A stretch of DNA of 34,134 nt. It comes from Blastopirellula sp. (GTDB taxonomy: Bacteria; Planctomycetota; Planctomycetia; Pirellulales; Pirellulaceae). The DNA is taken from contig NVWB01000038.1 in the NCBI GenBank assembly GCA_002733575.1, positions 3,458 through 37,591 on the forward strand, given 5' to 3'. Within the stretch, counting starts at the first letter, position 1. Every line of letters starts with the position of its first letter. Under the pieces are notes generated by a model that was given only the letters and a program-made list of their open reading frames with translations, was not told the DNA's origin and did not search any database. The translations under genes and the position numbers were made by a program. Positions 1 to 6,997 of the stretch are shown one piece after another.

Positions 1-270
1 GTGTAAACCAAGTAACTATTTTTGCTCCAAACGTTTTCAAATCTAGCCACAGAGAACACAGAGATCACAGAGGAGAATCTGAATTCAAACTCTCTGTGTT
101 TAAATCTTTCTTTCCTCCTCTTCCTTCTTCGAGGCTTCGCGTGAGAATCTTTATTGCGGAACATAAAAGTGTAAACCTTGCAACTATTGTTTTCACAATC
201 TCAAGCGCGAAGCGTAAGCGAGGAGGAAGCACAAAAAGATGAACCACCAAGGCACAAAGAAGGAAGGATT
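1..270. repeat. dispersed repeat family A, composite copy
   Basis: No credible gene. The stretch is built of short phrases that recur elsewhere in the window. GTGTAAACC followed by an AACTAT phrase occurs at 1 and again at 169. A CACAGAG-rich stretch lies at 45-75. The phrase ending in GAATCTTTATTGC (141-159) recurs at 5825-5845, and CTCAAGCGCGAAGCGT (200-215) recurs at 5875-5890. An AAGATGAACCACCAAGGC-type phrase at 237-268 resembles one at 25840-25880. This kind of CACGAAGGCACAAAGA repeat is scattered through intergenic DNA of several phyla; its mobility mechanism is not visible here. Confidence 0.6.
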
Positions 271-283
271 TATGAATTAGATT

Positions 284-358
284 TTGTAGGTCAGGCTGTG
301 CCTGACGATGAAGCAATATTGGTTTAGCAATTCCCGTCAGGCACAACCTGACCTACAA
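284..358. repeat. REP/BIME-like double-hairpin inverted repeat
   Basis: Two 24-nt arms (284-307 and 335-358) are inverted copies with one mismatch, separated by 27 nt. Each arm is itself a hairpin: the left arm contains GTCAGGC, a 3-nt loop and GCCTGAC, and the right arm pairs GTCAGG with CCTGAC. A hairpin pair in opposite orientation is the layout of bacterial REP doublets (BIMEs), which RAYT transposases mobilise. No RAYT gene lies in the window. Confidence 0.65.
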
Positions 359-402
359 GATGTTGTGATAGAAAACACAATCATAAGCGACAGCAAACGT
401 AG

Positions 403-422
403 CTGAAGTCGTTAGACTTCAG
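403..422. repeat. REP-like perfect hairpin
   Basis: CTGAAGTC, loop GTTA, GACTTCAG: a perfect 8-bp stem. It sits 45 nt from the 284-358 doublet in gene-free DNA and has no T tract, so it fits a REP element better than a terminator. Confidence 0.5.
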
Positions 423-530
423 AGAAACCTCTATGCCGAAAAGCAATACCGAAAAACCGAATTCTTACGAATCCGGCTACCGGTTTTTTTTGAGATCAAA
501 CAACATCGAAGCATCAATTATTCTCCTGAC

Positions 531-555
531 AAGTTGGCTGCTCGCCAGCCGACTT
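531..555. repeat. REP-like hairpin
   Basis: AAGTTGGCTG (531-540) and CAGCCGACTT (546-555) form a 10-bp stem with one G-T pair and a 5-nt loop. It is a third, different hairpin within 270 nt. A weaker hairpin at 452-488, with AAAAACCG and CGGTTTTT arms, lies between. Confidence 0.5.
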
Positions 556-576
556 TTGAAGTGCGAAAAGATTTTC

Positions 577-612
577 TCACGAAGGCACGAAGACACAAAG
601 AAAGAAAAACGA
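577..612 (+). repeat. family A repeat fragment
   Basis: The CACGAAGGCACGAAGACACAA phrase followed by an AAAG-rich stretch matches the one at 25850-25880. From here to the first gene at 883 I see nothing else recognisable apart from probable promoter and leader sequence. Confidence 0.5.
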
Positions 613-882
613 TTACAAATCATCGCTCGGCGAACTCAGTTGTTCCTCACATCGCCTAGGCCGGCACTGCAATTTATCTCACCACTACTCTGATTTAACT
701 TCATGGCAACCAATCACAATCTCGGCCGCTAGCACTTTGCGTCTTTGTCTACTCCAATTTTCAAAATAAAAGTCGAATCGCATGCGGGAACGGACGATAT
801 AGATGGAGTGCGGTTGGTCCCTCTTTTGTGGAGCGACTGCTATCACTCATTCGATTTATCTTAGCAACAAGGATGTGTACCC

Positions 883-1830
883 ATGCGTTATGCATTTGGC
901 TTTATCACGCTGTTTGTCATGTTGAGCATAGTAGTGCCAGCATCTGCTCAAGTTATTCCTGGAACTGGAACCCGAGTCTGGTTCGATAATTTTGAGGATG
1001 AAGAGTGGGAGTATATCGCCAATCATCCGAAATCTAGTCACGAGCAAGATAATAATGTTCGACTGCCTGGCGGAATGTCAAAAAATAAACTTTGGGCCGA
1101 AAGCTCGAAGCGTGGCCATCCTGATTACATTCGCCGGATCGAAACTCCAGGCGATGGCATCGAAGGAAGCAAAGGCGCAATGATCATGATGACATTAGAG
1201 TCATTGATCCCGAACCGTAGAAGCAATGAGCTAGGCCAAGACGACTTTATTTGCCGCGTACCAGGCAGTTATCCGGCTTCTTCGTACCCTAGTGCAACCG
1301 TGCGAGTTTACTTGCCTGAGTTTGATAAATGGGAAAAGAACTCTGCCGCTGCAACTTTTGGTTTTCGTACCACGGTCACGGGATCACGCCCTGGCAAAAA
1401 GGGTGGTGGATTCTTTAGCTTCGGTGGAGGAACTGATCGAGAGCAAAGCTGGCCCGGTATTTTCATTGAACACCGTAGCCCTGCTGACACTAAAGGCTTA
1501 GAAAAAGACGAAGCACAATGGGTCATTCGTGGATCGAATAGCGGCGACTTCCGTGGCCCTATGATCACAAAAAATGGTTGGTGGACCTTAGGAATGTCGT
1601 TCACGCCAGATGGAAAATGCCATTATTACGTTTCTGAAGGGGTTGATAACTTGACCCAGGCAGATCGAATTGCGTCGACTTTCCCTTACAGTTACAAGGT
1701 AGAACAGGTGTCTGGCATGTTCTTCAACATCTTCAACAAAGATGATGGCAAAAGCTGGTCGACCCCATGGGTTATTGATGATCCGGGGTTCTACATAGGA
1801 CGCGGCAATTTGGCCAGTCGCCCACGATAA
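883..1830 (+). CDS. secreted protein of unknown function
   Basis: I do not recognise this 315-residue protein. It begins with a clear Sec signal peptide (residues 1-23, hydrophobic core FGFITLFVMLSIVV, cleavage near ASA-Q). The mature part is rich in aromatic residues and glycine, with a low-complexity GGGFFSFGGG stretch near residue 180. Alternating hydrophobic patches, such as the WWTLGMSFTPDG region and the IYIGRG-like end, suggest an all-beta domain of the concanavalin or DUF1080 kind, but this is inference. It is probably periplasmic or surface-exposed. It stands alone: about 880 nt of repeat DNA lie upstream, and a terminator hairpin follows 66 nt after the stop. The ATG at 883 is preceded by a weak AAGGA-like site and is the only start that keeps the whole signal peptide. 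Confidence 0.8.
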   Translation: MRYAFGFITLFVMLSIVVPASAQVIPGTGTRVWFDNFEDEEWEYIANHPKSSHEQDNNVRLPGGMSKNKLWAESSKRGHPDYIRRIETPGDGIEGSKGAMIMMTLESLIPNRRSNELGQDDFICRVPGSYPASSYPSATVRVYLPEFDKWEKNSAAATFGFRTTVTGSRPGKKGGGFFSFGGGTDREQSWPGIFIEHRSPADTKGLEKDEAQWVIRGSNSGDFRGPMITKNGWWTLGMSFTPDGKCHYYVSEGVDNLTQADRIASTFPYSYKVEQVSGMFFNIFNKDDGKSWSTPWVIDDPGFYIGRGNLASRPR

Positions 1831-1895
1831 TTGCCGTATGAGTGGCCAAACTGCGGTCATTACGACGGAAAATTTTCACTTAGTAAAATCAAATC

Positions 1896-1930
1896 ATGCC
1901 CGGCTATTCTCTCTAAGAGTAGTCGGGCAT
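1896..1930 (+). terminator. probable terminator of the 883-1830 gene
   Basis: ATGCCCGGCTA (1896-1906) and TAGTCGGGCAT (1920-1930) form an 11-bp stem with one G-T pair and a 13-nt loop, followed by a short T-poor tail (TTACGTTACG). The stem is strong but the tail is weak. Confidence 0.55.
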
Positions 1931-2059
1931 TTACGTTACGTTATAATAAGTGGATCTAATTCAGTGGTTATTGGAAAATGATCTCCCCTTACGCTAATTG
2001 GTAGGATACTGTTACGATACAGGATTCTCTGCCCTTTGTTATAGCTCTATGGTGCGTTG

Positions 2060-3865
2060 ATGCGTCGCGAAGACCTCCGGAACATTGTTATTATTGCTCA
2101 TGTTGACCATGGTAAAACCACCTTGGTTGATAGTCTGCTGCATCAAAGCGGCCAATTTCGAAAGAACGAACTCAAAGGCGAGTTGATTCTGGACTCGAAT
2201 GATATTGAAAAAGAACGTGGAATCACGATCTTGGCCAAGAACATTGCCATTCCTTACAAAGACGTGAAGATCAATGTGGTTGATACGCCTGGGCATGCTG
2301 ACTTTGGTGGCGAGGTAGAACGTGTTCTGCGTATGGCCGATGGTGCCTTGGTGCTAGTCGATGCCGCCGAAGGCCCAATGCCGCAAACTCGATTTGTATT
2401 AACCAAAGCACTGGAATGCAACTTGAAGCCCATTGTTGTAATCAACAAGATCGACAAACCTGATGCACGACCGCATGAAGTCGTAGACGAAGTGCTGGAG
2501 CTATTTTTGCAGTTAGGTGCCGACGACGACTTGGCCGATTTCCCCTATATCTTTGCGTGTGCCCGTGATGGTTATGCAACGCATGACCCAGATGATCGTA
2601 GCGGAACCATGCAGCCGTTGTTAGACATGGTGCTGGAACATATCCCAGGCCCTGAAGTGGAAATTGAATCTCCACTGCAAATGTTGGTCACCACTTTGGA
2701 TTGGTCTGAGTACACAGGCCGTATTGCCGTGGGCCGGATTCAAGCAGGTAAGATCAAACGCAACCAAGCGATTCATGTTTCTAAGGTCGACGACAAATTT
2801 AAGCGAGCCAAAGTCGGTTCGGTGCATGTGTTTGAAAACTTAGGCCGCATCGAAGTCGAAGAATCGATGGCCGGCGATGTGGTTGCGATCTCTGGAATTG
2901 AAGATGTAGACATTGGCGACACACTTTGTTGCATTGACAATTCCAAGGCGATGACTCGTTTGAAAGTCGATGAGCCAACTTTGGAAATGAGCTTTACCAT
3001 CAACACATCCCCATTTGTGGGCCGTGATGGGAAGTATGTGACCACGCGAAATATCCGAGATCGACTCATGAAAGAACTCGAACGCAACGTGGCCCTGCGT
3101 GTGCGTGAAGATCCTGAAGTGAATGGATTTGCCGTGAGTGGTCGCGGTGTGTTGCATCTTTCAGTTTTGATTGAAACCATGCGACGCGAAGGATTTGAAT
3201 TGGCGGTAGGTAAACCGCGTGTGATCATGCAAGAGATCGATGGCAAGAAACACGAGCCTTTTGAAATTCTAACGGTTGAAGTGCCTGCCGAAAAACTTGG
3301 CCCTGTGATGGAGCTGGTCGGCGAACGCCGTGGCGAAATGCTGGAGATGAGTCCTCGCGGAGGTTTTACTCAGGTCACGTTTTCGATTCCGGCCCGAGGG
3401 TTGATTGGCATCCGTACTCGCATGCTCAACGCCACGCAAGGCGAAGCGATTATCAATCACCGCTTCGAGAGTTACAAGCCGATCTCTGGCGATCAACCTC
3501 GACGTACCAACGGCGTTTGTATTTCAAACGTCACTGGTAAATGTGTTGGATTTGCGTTGTTTGGTTTACAAGACCGCACTGATTTCTTTATTGCCCCTGG
3601 CGATGAAATTTATGAAGGCATGGTTGTTGGAGAAAACGCACGTGCCGAAGATATGATGGTCAATCCTTGTAAAGAAAAGAAACAGACCAATATCCGGGCG
3701 GCTGGTACCGATGATAATATCTCGCTGAAACCACCCCGCAAGATGTCATTGGAAGCGGCGTTGGAATATGTTGGCGAAGACGAATTGGTGGAGATCACAC
3801 CCAACCATATTCGTATGCGTAAGATGCTTTTGAAAGAATCAGAACGCCGTCGATACAATCGCTAA
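2060..3865 (+). CDS. typA: translational GTPase TypA/BipA
   Basis: A ribosome-associated GTPase of the EF-G/LepA superfamily. In other bacteria TypA/BipA assists 50S assembly and adaptation to cold or stress. The G domain is complete: AHVDHGKT (residues 13-20, P loop), the DTPGH element (75-79) and NKID (129-132). Domain II, the EF-G-like domains and the TypA-specific C-terminal domain follow; 601 residues is close to the usual length of about 610. I chose ATG 2060; a TTG directly before it is an unlikely alternative. No Shine–Dalgarno site is visible. A three-codon ATG GTG CGT TGA at 2049-2060 overlaps the start as TGATG. The gene appears to be monocistronic, ending in a strong terminator. 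Confidence 0.96.
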   Translation: MRREDLRNIVIIAHVDHGKTTLVDSLLHQSGQFRKNELKGELILDSNDIEKERGITILAKNIAIPYKDVKINVVDTPGHADFGGEVERVLRMADGALVLVDAAEGPMPQTRFVLTKALECNLKPIVVINKIDKPDARPHEVVDEVLELFLQLGADDDLADFPYIFACARDGYATHDPDDRSGTMQPLLDMVLEHIPGPEVEIESPLQMLVTTLDWSEYTGRIAVGRIQAGKIKRNQAIHVSKVDDKFKRAKVGSVHVFENLGRIEVEESMAGDVVAISGIEDVDIGDTLCCIDNSKAMTRLKVDEPTLEMSFTINTSPFVGRDGKYVTTRNIRDRLMKELERNVALRVREDPEVNGFAVSGRGVLHLSVLIETMRREGFELAVGKPRVIMQEIDGKKHEPFEILTVEVPAEKLGPVMELVGERRGEMLEMSPRGGFTQVTFSIPARGLIGIRTRMLNATQGEAIINHRFESYKPISGDQPRRTNGVCISNVTGKCVGFALFGLQDRTDFFIAPGDEIYEGMVVGENARAEDMMVNPCKEKKQTNIRAAGTDDNISLKPPRKMSLEAALEYVGEDELVEITPNHIRMRKMLLKESERRRYNR

Positions 3866-3890
3866 ACGAAACAGAAATCGCTAAATTGAA

Positions 3891-3929
3891 AACGCTGCAA
3901 CAATTCATCTGATTGTTGCAGCGTTTTTT
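3891..3929. terminator. bidirectional intrinsic terminator
   Basis: AACGCTGCAACAA (3891-3903) pairs perfectly with its complement at 3913-3925 around a 9-nt loop. T6 follows on the plus strand. On the minus strand a T-rich tail follows too, so the hairpin can serve both typA and the convergent sulfatase gene. Confidence 0.85.
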
Positions 3930-3957
3930 ATAGTGATTCGTTACGATTGTTGTTGAT

Positions 3958-5520
3958 TTAATCGGCCCAGTCGGGTTTGGGGAATTTACGAATCGCGCTG
4001 TAGCGGATGTAGCTGTCCCAAATGTCGCTGTTGCCATGCAGACGAGGATCACCGGTTTCTTTGAGATAGCCGTTCAGGTTCTCTTTCAGTTCAGAAAACA
4101 CTTTGGCATGGCTAGTCGTGCCTGCAAGGTTTTCTAGGCACGATTGATCTTTGCGAATGTTGAAAAGTTCGTACTCTGGTCGGTGATCCACCGAGAGATG
4201 AAAATAGTACCCTAGCTTCGGATCGTTGCGGTTATTGATCAAAAACGTCAACGAAGGGCAAGCGTCAATATCGTGATAGCCGCCGTGCATCGGGCCAAGA
4301 TTACCCTTGCCATCAAGCTTTTGCGGGGTTCCAGCAGGCCAGCGTTCTGGTTTGAAGTTGCGAATCAATAGATAGGTATCGGTCCGCACGCATCGCTGCG
4401 GATAGGTGTTATTGTTCCAGCGTGACGATGAATGACGTTCTCGGCTACTGTATTGATAGTCACGGGCAAACGAGGTGATGCCCGATTTATCGGAAAGTAG
4501 CAGCGGTAATAAACTTCGGCCTGTCATCGTAGGGGTGTCATCTTTGGCAGATGGATGCGTGACGCCAGCAGCTTCTAAAAAGGTGGGTGCCAAGTCAGTA
4601 TGGCTGACCAAATCATCAACCACGCGGTTGCCAGGTATTTTATTGCCCCAGCGAATCGCCAGCGGCATGTGAATTCCATGTTCGTAGACGTTGGCTTTAG
4701 CCCGTGGAAAAGCCATGCCGTTATCGCTGGTCACCACGATGATGGTGTTGTCGAGTTCGCCTGACTTTTCCAATAAATCAATCATCTGGCCAAGATGCGT
4801 ATCAAACCACTGGATCTCTAAGCAGTAGTCCAAAATGTCGTTGCGAATTTCTTCGGTGTCTGGCAAAAACTTGGGTACGTCAACTTTATCCAGCTTCAGC
4901 CCATGAACCAATCCGCTTCCTTTTTCAAAACTACGATGCGGTTCGTGCCCGCCGAACCAGAAGCAGAACGGTTTGCCATCGGGGCGTTTGCTCATAAAGT
5001 CTTCAAAGTTACCTGCGTAGTCAGTCGAGGCAATTCCCTTGGCCGGTTTTACTTTCAGCTTCTTAGAACTAAACGAAGGGCCTGCCGGGTTGCGAGTGCG
5101 GCCTGATGTTTTGAAGTTGCCTGGCCCCCATCCTTTGCCGGTATAACCAACGAAGTAACCGGCATCTTCTAACAAATCAGGGTAGACCGCGTACTTCGCG
5201 GGAAACGAACTGGCATGCGTGCCTGCTTGTTCTAACTGCCAAGGATACCGGCCGGTGAGAACCGTTGACCGCGATGGTGTGCAGCCAGGAGAACCGGTGA
5301 TCGAGTTGTTGAACAACACACCTTCTTTAGCAATCCGATCAAAGTTGGGCGTGCTGATCGCCTCGTACCCATACGCCGAAGTATGTTGCCAGGCTTGATC
5401 GTCAGAAATAGCGAACAAGATGTTAGGGCGATCTGCGGCAGCCAGCACGGTGGTGGTCGCAAACAAGCTCAGAATTAAACAGCCAATCAGAGATTTGATT
5501 CGTTTCATCATTGGTCTCAT
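3958..5520 (-). CDS. secreted sulfatase (arylsulfatase family)
   Basis: A formylglycine-dependent sulfatase that should remove sulfate esters or N-sulfate from glycans outside the cytoplasm. Numbered from the ATG ending at 5520 (520 aa), a signal peptide covers residues 1-28. The metal-binding Asp pair is in ISDDQ (D40, D41). The activation motif C-T-P-S-R starts at C80, the cysteine converted to formylglycine by a separate enzyme. TSDNGM further on supplies another metal-site Asp/Asn pair. Overall similarity suggests the heparan N-sulfatase/SGSH-like branch, but substrate cannot be deduced. Starts at 5511 and 5508 are equally possible, since no ribosome site separates them. The open frame extends upstream to 5682, but that part lacks signal-peptide character. 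Planctomycetes usually encode many such enzymes for sulfated algal polysaccharides. Confidence 0.92.
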   Translation of the reverse strand: MRPMMKRIKSLIGCLILSLFATTTVLAAADRPNILFAISDDQAWQHTSAYGYEAISTPNFDRIAKEGVLFNNSITGSPGCTPSRSTVLTGRYPWQLEQAGTHASSFPAKYAVYPDLLEDAGYFVGYTGKGWGPGNFKTSGRTRNPAGPSFSSKKLKVKPAKGIASTDYAGNFEDFMSKRPDGKPFCFWFGGHEPHRSFEKGSGLVHGLKLDKVDVPKFLPDTEEIRNDILDYCLEIQWFDTHLGQMIDLLEKSGELDNTIIVVTSDNGMAFPRAKANVYEHGIHMPLAIRWGNKIPGNRVVDDLVSHTDLAPTFLEAAGVTHPSAKDDTPTMTGRSLLPLLLSDKSGITSFARDYQYSSRERHSSSRWNNNTYPQRCVRTDTYLLIRNFKPERWPAGTPQKLDGKGNLGPMHGGYHDIDACPSLTFLINNRNDPKLGYYFHLSVDHRPEYELFNIRKDQSCLENLAGTTSHAKVFSELKENLNGYLKETGDPRLHGNSDIWDSYIRYSAIRKFPKPDWAD

Positions 5521-5754
5521 GAAAGAAAAGGAAGAGGGAATTCGATGTTCGGTGACGGAAAGAATGCAGTCGGAAGTGTGCAAAAATAACACACAGGTAT
5601 CATTGTACCTGCGTGTTACCAGCTTTGCATCTATTGTTAATGGTTTTACACAATTATGATTGGGAATAACCCAGATGTCCAACGCCAGGCAATCCGAGGG
5701 CCCAAACCTAGTTGTTTTTCGGCAAGATGAACGTGATTCACAAGATAAGTTTTG

Positions 5755-5960
5755 AATCTCAACCCTCTGTTCCCTCCGTGCCTCTGTGATTAAAACTCTT
5801 TCCTTCTTCCTTTCTTGGCGCCTTTGCGTGAGGAATCTTTATTGCCGAATTACAAATGTGTCAACCTTGCAAATCTCAAGCGCGAAGCGTATTTACACTT
5901 AGTTCTCGCTGACGCTTCGCGATTGAGATGATCTTCTCATTCTCTTCCTTCTTTCGTGTC
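5755..5960. repeat. dispersed repeat family A, second copy with inverted repeat
   Basis: This block repeats phrases from 100-230, including GCGTGAGGAATCTTTATTGC, a GTGTCAACCTTGCAA phrase and CTCAAGCGCGAAGCGT. The last element (5875-5890) is followed after 21 nt by its inverted copy at 5912-5927 (15 of 16 positions match), making a large hairpin that the first copy lacks. No transposase gene is associated. Confidence 0.6.
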
Positions 5961-6007
5961 TTAGTCCCTTCGCGGTAATCAATCGAAACCAGTCTGGCCT
6001 CTGATAG

Positions 6008-6095
6008 ACGAACTTCGACCCCGACATCGTTTTGAATATGCTGGATTGAAGTGGCTTCGGCTCTTCAAAATCAATGACGGGCTCCCCTGCTTTCA
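6008..6095 (-). repeat. dispersed repeat family B, copy 1
   Basis: The core TCGACCCCGAC-TCGTTTT recurs at 26269-26287, and similarity continues for about 75 nt. Read on the minus strand, both copies stay open in one frame with related peptides sharing VI-F-E--PL-S--FKT-SGS. A 65-codon open frame (5899-6096) covers this copy, but I see no evidence that it is a gene. The element is either a repeat with coding-like bias or the remnant of a duplicated coding segment. Confidence 0.45.
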
Positions 6096-6602
6096 AAAAT
6101 TATTATCGTGTTGCAGTGCAAACACTGGCGAAGCTGCTGGCACCAATCATTCTATTGATCAATTACTGTCTTATCTCGGATGAAAACTTTCTGGAATTTT
6201 TTTTACGCTTTCGGACTCAATTCCTGTAGCCCCATAGGACGTATAGATCTACCATCCTCTCTATTTTCACATAGGCTAAGTGCGTGTTATTTTCCCTTAC
6301 GAGAGATTCTTAAATCGATAAAAGGTTTTTTGTGTTTCTTGCAAAAATAGAAACGAAGTTTAACCAGTTTTAAAAAAATCTTAACTTATTCAGATCTTCA
6401 CAATTGAAGAGAGGACTTAAGTTGTTTTTTGATGGGGAGATACGACTCGATCTGTTTGAATTTTCAAGGGTTGAAATGAAGGGTTTGGCGCTAGCAGTCA
6501 ACAATCTATCGACAGGTTTAGAAGCAGCGTGCTAGCGTGTTACTCCATATCTACCAACAGGTTAGGTTAAATCATAGATAATGTGGTTGACTCAGAGTGC
6601 TA

Positions 6603-6618
6603 CCACGATATATTGGGC
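6603..6618 (+). promoter_or_regulatory. candidate NrdR box 1
   Basis: CCACGATATATTGGGC matches the NrdR consensus (acaCwAtATaTwGtgt) at the central C-ATATAT-G positions. NrdR is the ATP-cone repressor of ribonucleotide reductase genes. Confidence 0.5.
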
Positions 6619-6646
6619 TTTTGTCGTTGAGATTGATTCAACCTTG

Positions 6647-6662
6647 CCACAAGATATGGCGA
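6647..6662 (+). promoter_or_regulatory. candidate NrdR box 2
   Basis: CCACAAGATATGGCGA is a looser match to the NrdR consensus. It starts 44 nt after box 1. Confidence 0.4.
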
Positions 6663-6709
6663 TACTCATTTTTAACGACACTAGATGTTGCGTTTTGTTT
6701 TGAAATGAG

Positions 6710-6725
6710 GCACAATATCTTGTGG
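6710..6725 (+). promoter_or_regulatory. candidate NrdR box 3
   Basis: GCACAATATCTTGTGG is the best match to the NrdR consensus, a near-palindrome with CACAA and TTGTG arms. It starts 63 nt after box 2, six helical turns, so both would face the same side of the DNA. Confidence 0.55.
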
Positions 6726-6997
6726 GTGGTAGATGCCGCTCAGTATCGAAATTAATCGATTAGGGTTATTTTCGGTGTAATTTCCAACCTTCGAAGATCG
6801 GAGGAAGGATGACAGGAGTCTAATTGTTCCAAGCTGAACATTGGGTCACGGAAGACTGATACGCTTTCCCTGGGAATGTGTGTCGTTACGTGGTGTATTC
6901 CTTAATTCTTTCACCAATCTTCACAAACTCGAATGATTTTGACCGTTTGCGAAGAGAAATATCCTCAGTTATCACTCGATAGAGGCTCGCGACGAAA

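Larger units (their letters stand above)
6097..6997 (+). promoter_or_regulatory. long non-coding leader upstream of nrdA
   Basis: About 900 nt with no credible open frame, tRNA or recognised riboswitch. I looked for cobalamin-riboswitch conserved boxes, because they control some RNR genes, and did not find them. The only recognisable elements are the three NrdR-like boxes at 6603-6725. The 5' half (6100-6580) is AT-rich and featureless to me. Confidence 0.5.

Noticed and set aside
65..346. 93-codon minus-strand open frame
   Set aside because: It runs through family A repeat DNA and into the REP doublet; no ribosome site and no protein-like domain.
433..693. 86-codon plus-strand open frame
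   Set aside because: It covers two hairpins and a family A repeat fragment; composition is that of translated repeat.
5479..5493. Lipobox LIGC in the sulfatase
   Set aside because: The cysteine precedes, rather than follows, the hydrophobic core, so lipidation is unlikely.
5521..5682. N-terminal extension of the sulfatase
   Set aside because: It would put 54 residues before a normal signal peptide; starts at 5520, 5511 or 5508 fit export.
5899..6096. 65-codon minus-strand open frame
   Set aside because: It overlaps the family A inverted repeat and the family B repeat; kept only as part of the repeat description.
6780..6997. Cobalamin riboswitch before nrdA
   Set aside because: None of the conserved B12-box sequences were found.
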